64,000 nt of DNA from Burkholderia stabilis (GTDB lineage: Bacteria > Pseudomonadota > Gammaproteobacteria > Burkholderiales > Burkholderiaceae). The notes under the pieces were generated by a model. That model was given only the letters and a program-made list of their open reading frames with translations, searched no databases and was not told the DNA's origin. Location: positions 2,914,001 through 2,978,000 of the forward strand of contig NZ_CP016443.1 of NCBI RefSeq assembly GCF_001742165.1. Direction: 5' to 3'. The position numbers were made by a program, and so were the translations under genes. How positions within the stretch are numbered: the first letter of the stretch is position 1; the number at the start of each line of letters is the position of its first letter. Positions 61,328 to 64,000 of this stretch are shown piece after piece.

Positions 61328-64000
61328 ATGTTTGAGCGCCTGATCCGCTTTGCGATTGCGCACCGCTGGCTCGTGATGCTGGCGATCGCGGCCGTGGCCG
61401 CGATCGGCGTCTTCAGCTACCAGAAGCTGCCGATCGACGCCGTGCCCGACATCACGAACGTGCAGGTCCAGATCAACACGGCCGCGCCCGGTTATTCGCC
61501 GCTGGAGGCCGAGCAGCGGATCACCTATCCGGTCGAGACCGTGATGGCCGGGCTGCCCGGCCTGGAGCAGACGCGCTCGATCTCGCGCTACGGGCTGTCG
61601 CAGGTCACGGTGATCTTCAAGGACGGCACCGACATCTACTTCGCGCGGCAGCTCGTCAACGAGCGCATCCAGGAAGCGAAGGACAAGCTGCCGCCCGGCA
61701 TCGCACCCGCGATGGGGCCGACGTCGACGGGCCTGGGCGAGATCTACCTGTGGACCGTCGAGGCCGACGCGGCCGCGCGCAAGCCGGACGGCACGCGCTA
61801 TACGGCAGCCGACCTGCGCGAGCTGCAGGACTGGGTCGTCCGGCCGCAGCTCCGGAACGTGCGCGGCGTGACCGAGGTCAACTCGATCGGCGGCTACGTG
61901 AAGGAATACCGCGTCGCGCCGAACCCGGCGAAGCTGATGTCGTACGGGCTGACGCTCGCCGACGTCGTGCGTGCGCTCGAACGCAACAACGACAACGTCG
62001 GCGCTGGCTACATCGAAAAGCGCGGCGAGCAGTATCTCGTGCGCGTGCCGGGCCAGGCGCGCACCGTCGACGACATCGCGAACATCGTGCTGACCAACGT
62101 CGGCGGCGTGCCGGTCAGAATGAAGGACGTCGGGATCGTCGACATCGGCCGCGAGCTGCGCACGGGCGCGGCGACGTCGAACGGCGAGGAAGTCGTGCTC
62201 GGCACCGTGTTCATGCTGATGGGCGAGAACAGCCGGACGGTCGCGAAGGCCGTCGCCGCGAAGATGGAGGACGTGAATCGCACGCTGCCCGCCGGCGTGA
62301 AGGCGATTCCCGTGTACGACCGCACCGTGCTCGTCGAGAAAGCCGTCGCGACGGTGAAGAAGAACCTGCTCGAAGGCGCGATCCTCGTGATCGCGGTGCT
62401 GTTCCTGTTCCTCGGCAACATCCGCGCGGCGCTGATCACCGCGCTCGTGATTCCGCTGTCGATGCTGATGACGTTTACCGGCATGGTCAACGCGAAGGTG
62501 AGCGCGAACCTGATGAGCCTCGGCGCGCTCGACTTCGGGATCATCGTCGACGGCGCGGTGGTGATCGTCGAGAACTGCGTGAGACGGCTCGCGCACGCGC
62601 AGGCCACCGCCGGCCGGCCGCTGACGCGCGACGAGCGTTTCGCCGAAGTGTTCGGCGCGTCGCAGGAAGCGCGCCGCGCGCTGATCTTCGGGCAACTGAT
62701 CATCATGGTCGTGTACCTGCCGATCTTTGCGCTGACCGGCGTCGAAGGCAAGATGTTCCATCCGATGGCGATCACCGTCGTGATGGCGCTCGCGGCCGCG
62801 ATGGTGCTGACCGTCACGTTCATTCCGGCGGCGGTCGCGCTGTTCATCGGCGAGCGTGTCGAGGAGAAGGAGAACCGGCTGATGGGCTGGGCGCGGCGCG
62901 CGTACGAACCGGTGTTCGCCGCGTTCATGACGCGCCCGGCGCGCGTGATGATCGGCGCGGGCGCGATCGTGCTGGTCACGCTCGGGCTTGCCACGCGGCT
63001 CGGCAGCGAATTCATCCCGAGCCTCAACGAAGGCGACCTGGCCGTTTCCGCGCTGCGGATTCCCGGCACGAGCCTGTCGCAATCGGTCGAGATGCAGAAG
63101 TCGATCGAGAAGACGCTGAAGGCGCGCTTCCCCGAAATCGAGCGCGTGTTCGCCCGCACCGGCACGGCCGAGATCGCGGCCGACCCGATGCCGCCGAACC
63201 TGTCGGACGGCTACATCATGCTGAAGCCGGCCGATCAATGGCCCAACCCGAAGAAGCCGCGCGACACGCTCGTGCGCGAGATCGAGGAAGCGCTCGCCGA
63301 GCTGCCGGGCAACGCATACGAGTTCTCGCAACCGATCCAGCTGCGCTTCAACGAACTGATTTCGGGCGTACGCAGCGACGTCGCGGTGAAGGTCTTCGGC
63401 GACGACATGGCCGTGCTGAACCAGACCGGCGAGCAGATCGCCGCCGCGCTGCAGAAGGTGCCGGGCGCATCGGAGGTGAAGGTCGAGCAGACGACGGGCC
63501 TGCCCGTGCTGACCGTCAACCTCGATCGCGACAAGCTCGCGCGCTACGGCGTGAGCGTGGCCGACCTGCAGGACACGGTGGCCGCGGCCGTCGGCGGGCA
63601 GAAGGCCGGTACGCTGTTCCAGGGCGACCGCCGCTTCGACATCGTCGTGCGGCTGCCCGACGAACTGCGCACGGACATCGAGGCGATCAAGCGGCTGCCG
63701 ATCGCGCTGCCTGCGCCGGCGGCCGGCGCCAGCGGGCCGCGCGCGGCGGCGCCGTACGTGCCGCTCGCGGAGCTCGCGACGATCGAGGTCGCGCCGGGGC
63801 CGAACCAGATCAGCCGCGAGGACGGCAAGCGGCGAGTCGTCGTCAGCGCGAACGTGCGCGGCCGCGACGTCGGCTCGTTCGTCGCCGATGCGCGCGAGCA
63901 ATTGCAGCAGGACGTGCGCGTGCCGGCCGGCTACTGGGTGTCGTGGGGCGGGCAGTTCGAGCAGTTGCAAAGCGCGAGCGAGCGCTTGAAGCTCGTCGTG
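61328..64000 (+). CDS. czcA: Heavy-metal RND efflux pump (CzcA-like), partial
   Basis: 891 codons are present and the frame is open at the right edge; full family length is about 1040-1070. N-terminal ERLIRFAIAHRWLVML starts the first membrane helix. DFGIIVDGAVVIVEN places Asp402, Asp408 and Glu415 in helix 4, the proton-relay set of CzcA, and this text is the Co/Zn/Cd (HME1) type rather than the Cu/Ag type. The first half also has the DAVPDITNVQVQINTAAPGYSPLEAEQRITYP hallmark. GAGGAA precedes the ATG, 44 bp after the adaptor gene. Confidence 0.93.
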   Translation, partial: MFERLIRFAIAHRWLVMLAIAAVAAIGVFSYQKLPIDAVPDITNVQVQINTAAPGYSPLEAEQRITYPVETVMAGLPGLEQTRSISRYGLSQVTVIFKDGTDIYFARQLVNERIQEAKDKLPPGIAPAMGPTSTGLGEIYLWTVEADAAARKPDGTRYTAADLRELQDWVVRPQLRNVRGVTEVNSIGGYVKEYRVAPNPAKLMSYGLTLADVVRALERNNDNVGAGYIEKRGEQYLVRVPGQARTVDDIANIVLTNVGGVPVRMKDVGIVDIGRELRTGAATSNGEEVVLGTVFMLMGENSRTVAKAVAAKMEDVNRTLPAGVKAIPVYDRTVLVEKAVATVKKNLLEGAILVIAVLFLFLGNIRAALITALVIPLSMLMTFTGMVNAKVSANLMSLGALDFGIIVDGAVVIVENCVRRLAHAQATAGRPLTRDERFAEVFGASQEARRALIFGQLIIMVVYLPIFALTGVEGKMFHPMAITVVMALAAAMVLTVTFIPAAVALFIGERVEEKENRLMGWARRAYEPVFAAFMTRPARVMIGAGAIVLVTLGLATRLGSEFIPSLNEGDLAVSALRIPGTSLSQSVEMQKSIEKTLKARFPEIERVFARTGTAEIAADPMPPNLSDGYIMLKPADQWPNPKKPRDTLVREIEEALAELPGNAYEFSQPIQLRFNELISGVRSDVAVKVFGDDMAVLNQTGEQIAAALQKVPGASEVKVEQTTGLPVLTVNLDRDKLARYGVSVADLQDTVAAAVGGQKAGTLFQGDRRFDIVVRLPDELRTDIEAIKRLPIALPAPAAGASGPRAAAPYVPLAELATIEVAPGPNQISREDGKRRVVVSANVRGRDVGSFVADAREQLQQDVRVPAGYWVSWGGQFEQLQSASERLKLVV

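Noticed and set aside
60713..63970. A 1085-residue ORF on the minus strand opposite the CzcA gene.
   Set aside because: It is an Arg/His-rich antisense shadow of a strongly conserved RND gene with all expected motifs on the plus strand.

Overview
The window is GC-rich (roughly two thirds G+C by eye), with Burkholderia-type codon use and Burkholderia-type content: several 'HAQS-VTL-G' porins, LysR regulators beside small catabolic operons, DUF4148, DUF3311 and DUF2970 proteins, and a DUF3348/DUF802/OmpA/DUF2894 operon. It looks like a secondary replicon of a Burkholderia cepacia-complex-like bacterium. No rRNA, tRNA, CRISPR array, insertion sequence or prophage was recognised. One island (about 56.7-58.4 kb) is clearly AT-richer than the rest.

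Layout. 0-9 kb: tail of a LysR-like gene, then an MHS transporter/orphan PDR-type reductase pair, a LysR regulator, and a divergent operon of acyl-CoA ligase, acyl-CoA dehydrogenase, class III CoA-transferase and MFS transporter, apparently for activating and dehydrogenating an organic acid. 9-17 kb: porin, BON protein, serine hydrolase, then porin, DUF3311 protein, sodium/solute symporter and amidohydrolase, closed by a strong terminator. 17-25 kb: small proteins, a CspA cold-shock protein, an orphan amino-acid-binding protein, a CynX-like MFS protein, and an XRE regulator divergent from an atypical SDR with a perfect palindrome between them. 25-30 kb: LysR, a flavin disulfide reductase, GNAT and LysE proteins, and two tandem-repeat tracts.

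30-35 kb holds the most unusual system: DUF3348, a 1015-residue MotA/ExbB-like membrane protein with a very long repeat-built cytoplasmic tail, a MotB/OmpA-like partner with a transmembrane Asp, and DUF2894. The arrangement resembles the ZorA/ZorB motor of Zorya without its effectors. 35-43 kb: DM13 and DUF4148 proteins, an FMN reductase, a 28-residue membrane peptide with its own ribosome site and terminator, an ICMT-like membrane protein, and a lipoprotein with about 100 Gly-Thr-Ser collagen-like triplets.

43-52 kb: an alpha/beta hydrolase, Baeyer-Villiger monooxygenase and SDR operon with a divergent TetR gene; a LysR/GST pair; and a flavin/iron-sulfur fusion reductase whose frame is broken by one missing base in the middle of a hexanucleotide repeat. 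52-56.7 kb: TonB receptor, PnuC-type transporter and APH-family kinase, a plausible vitamin-salvage operon. 56.7-58.5 kb: the low-GC island with an M35 metallopeptidase and an exported partner. 58.5-64 kb: a CzcCBA-type metal efflux operon whose CzcA gene runs off the right edge.
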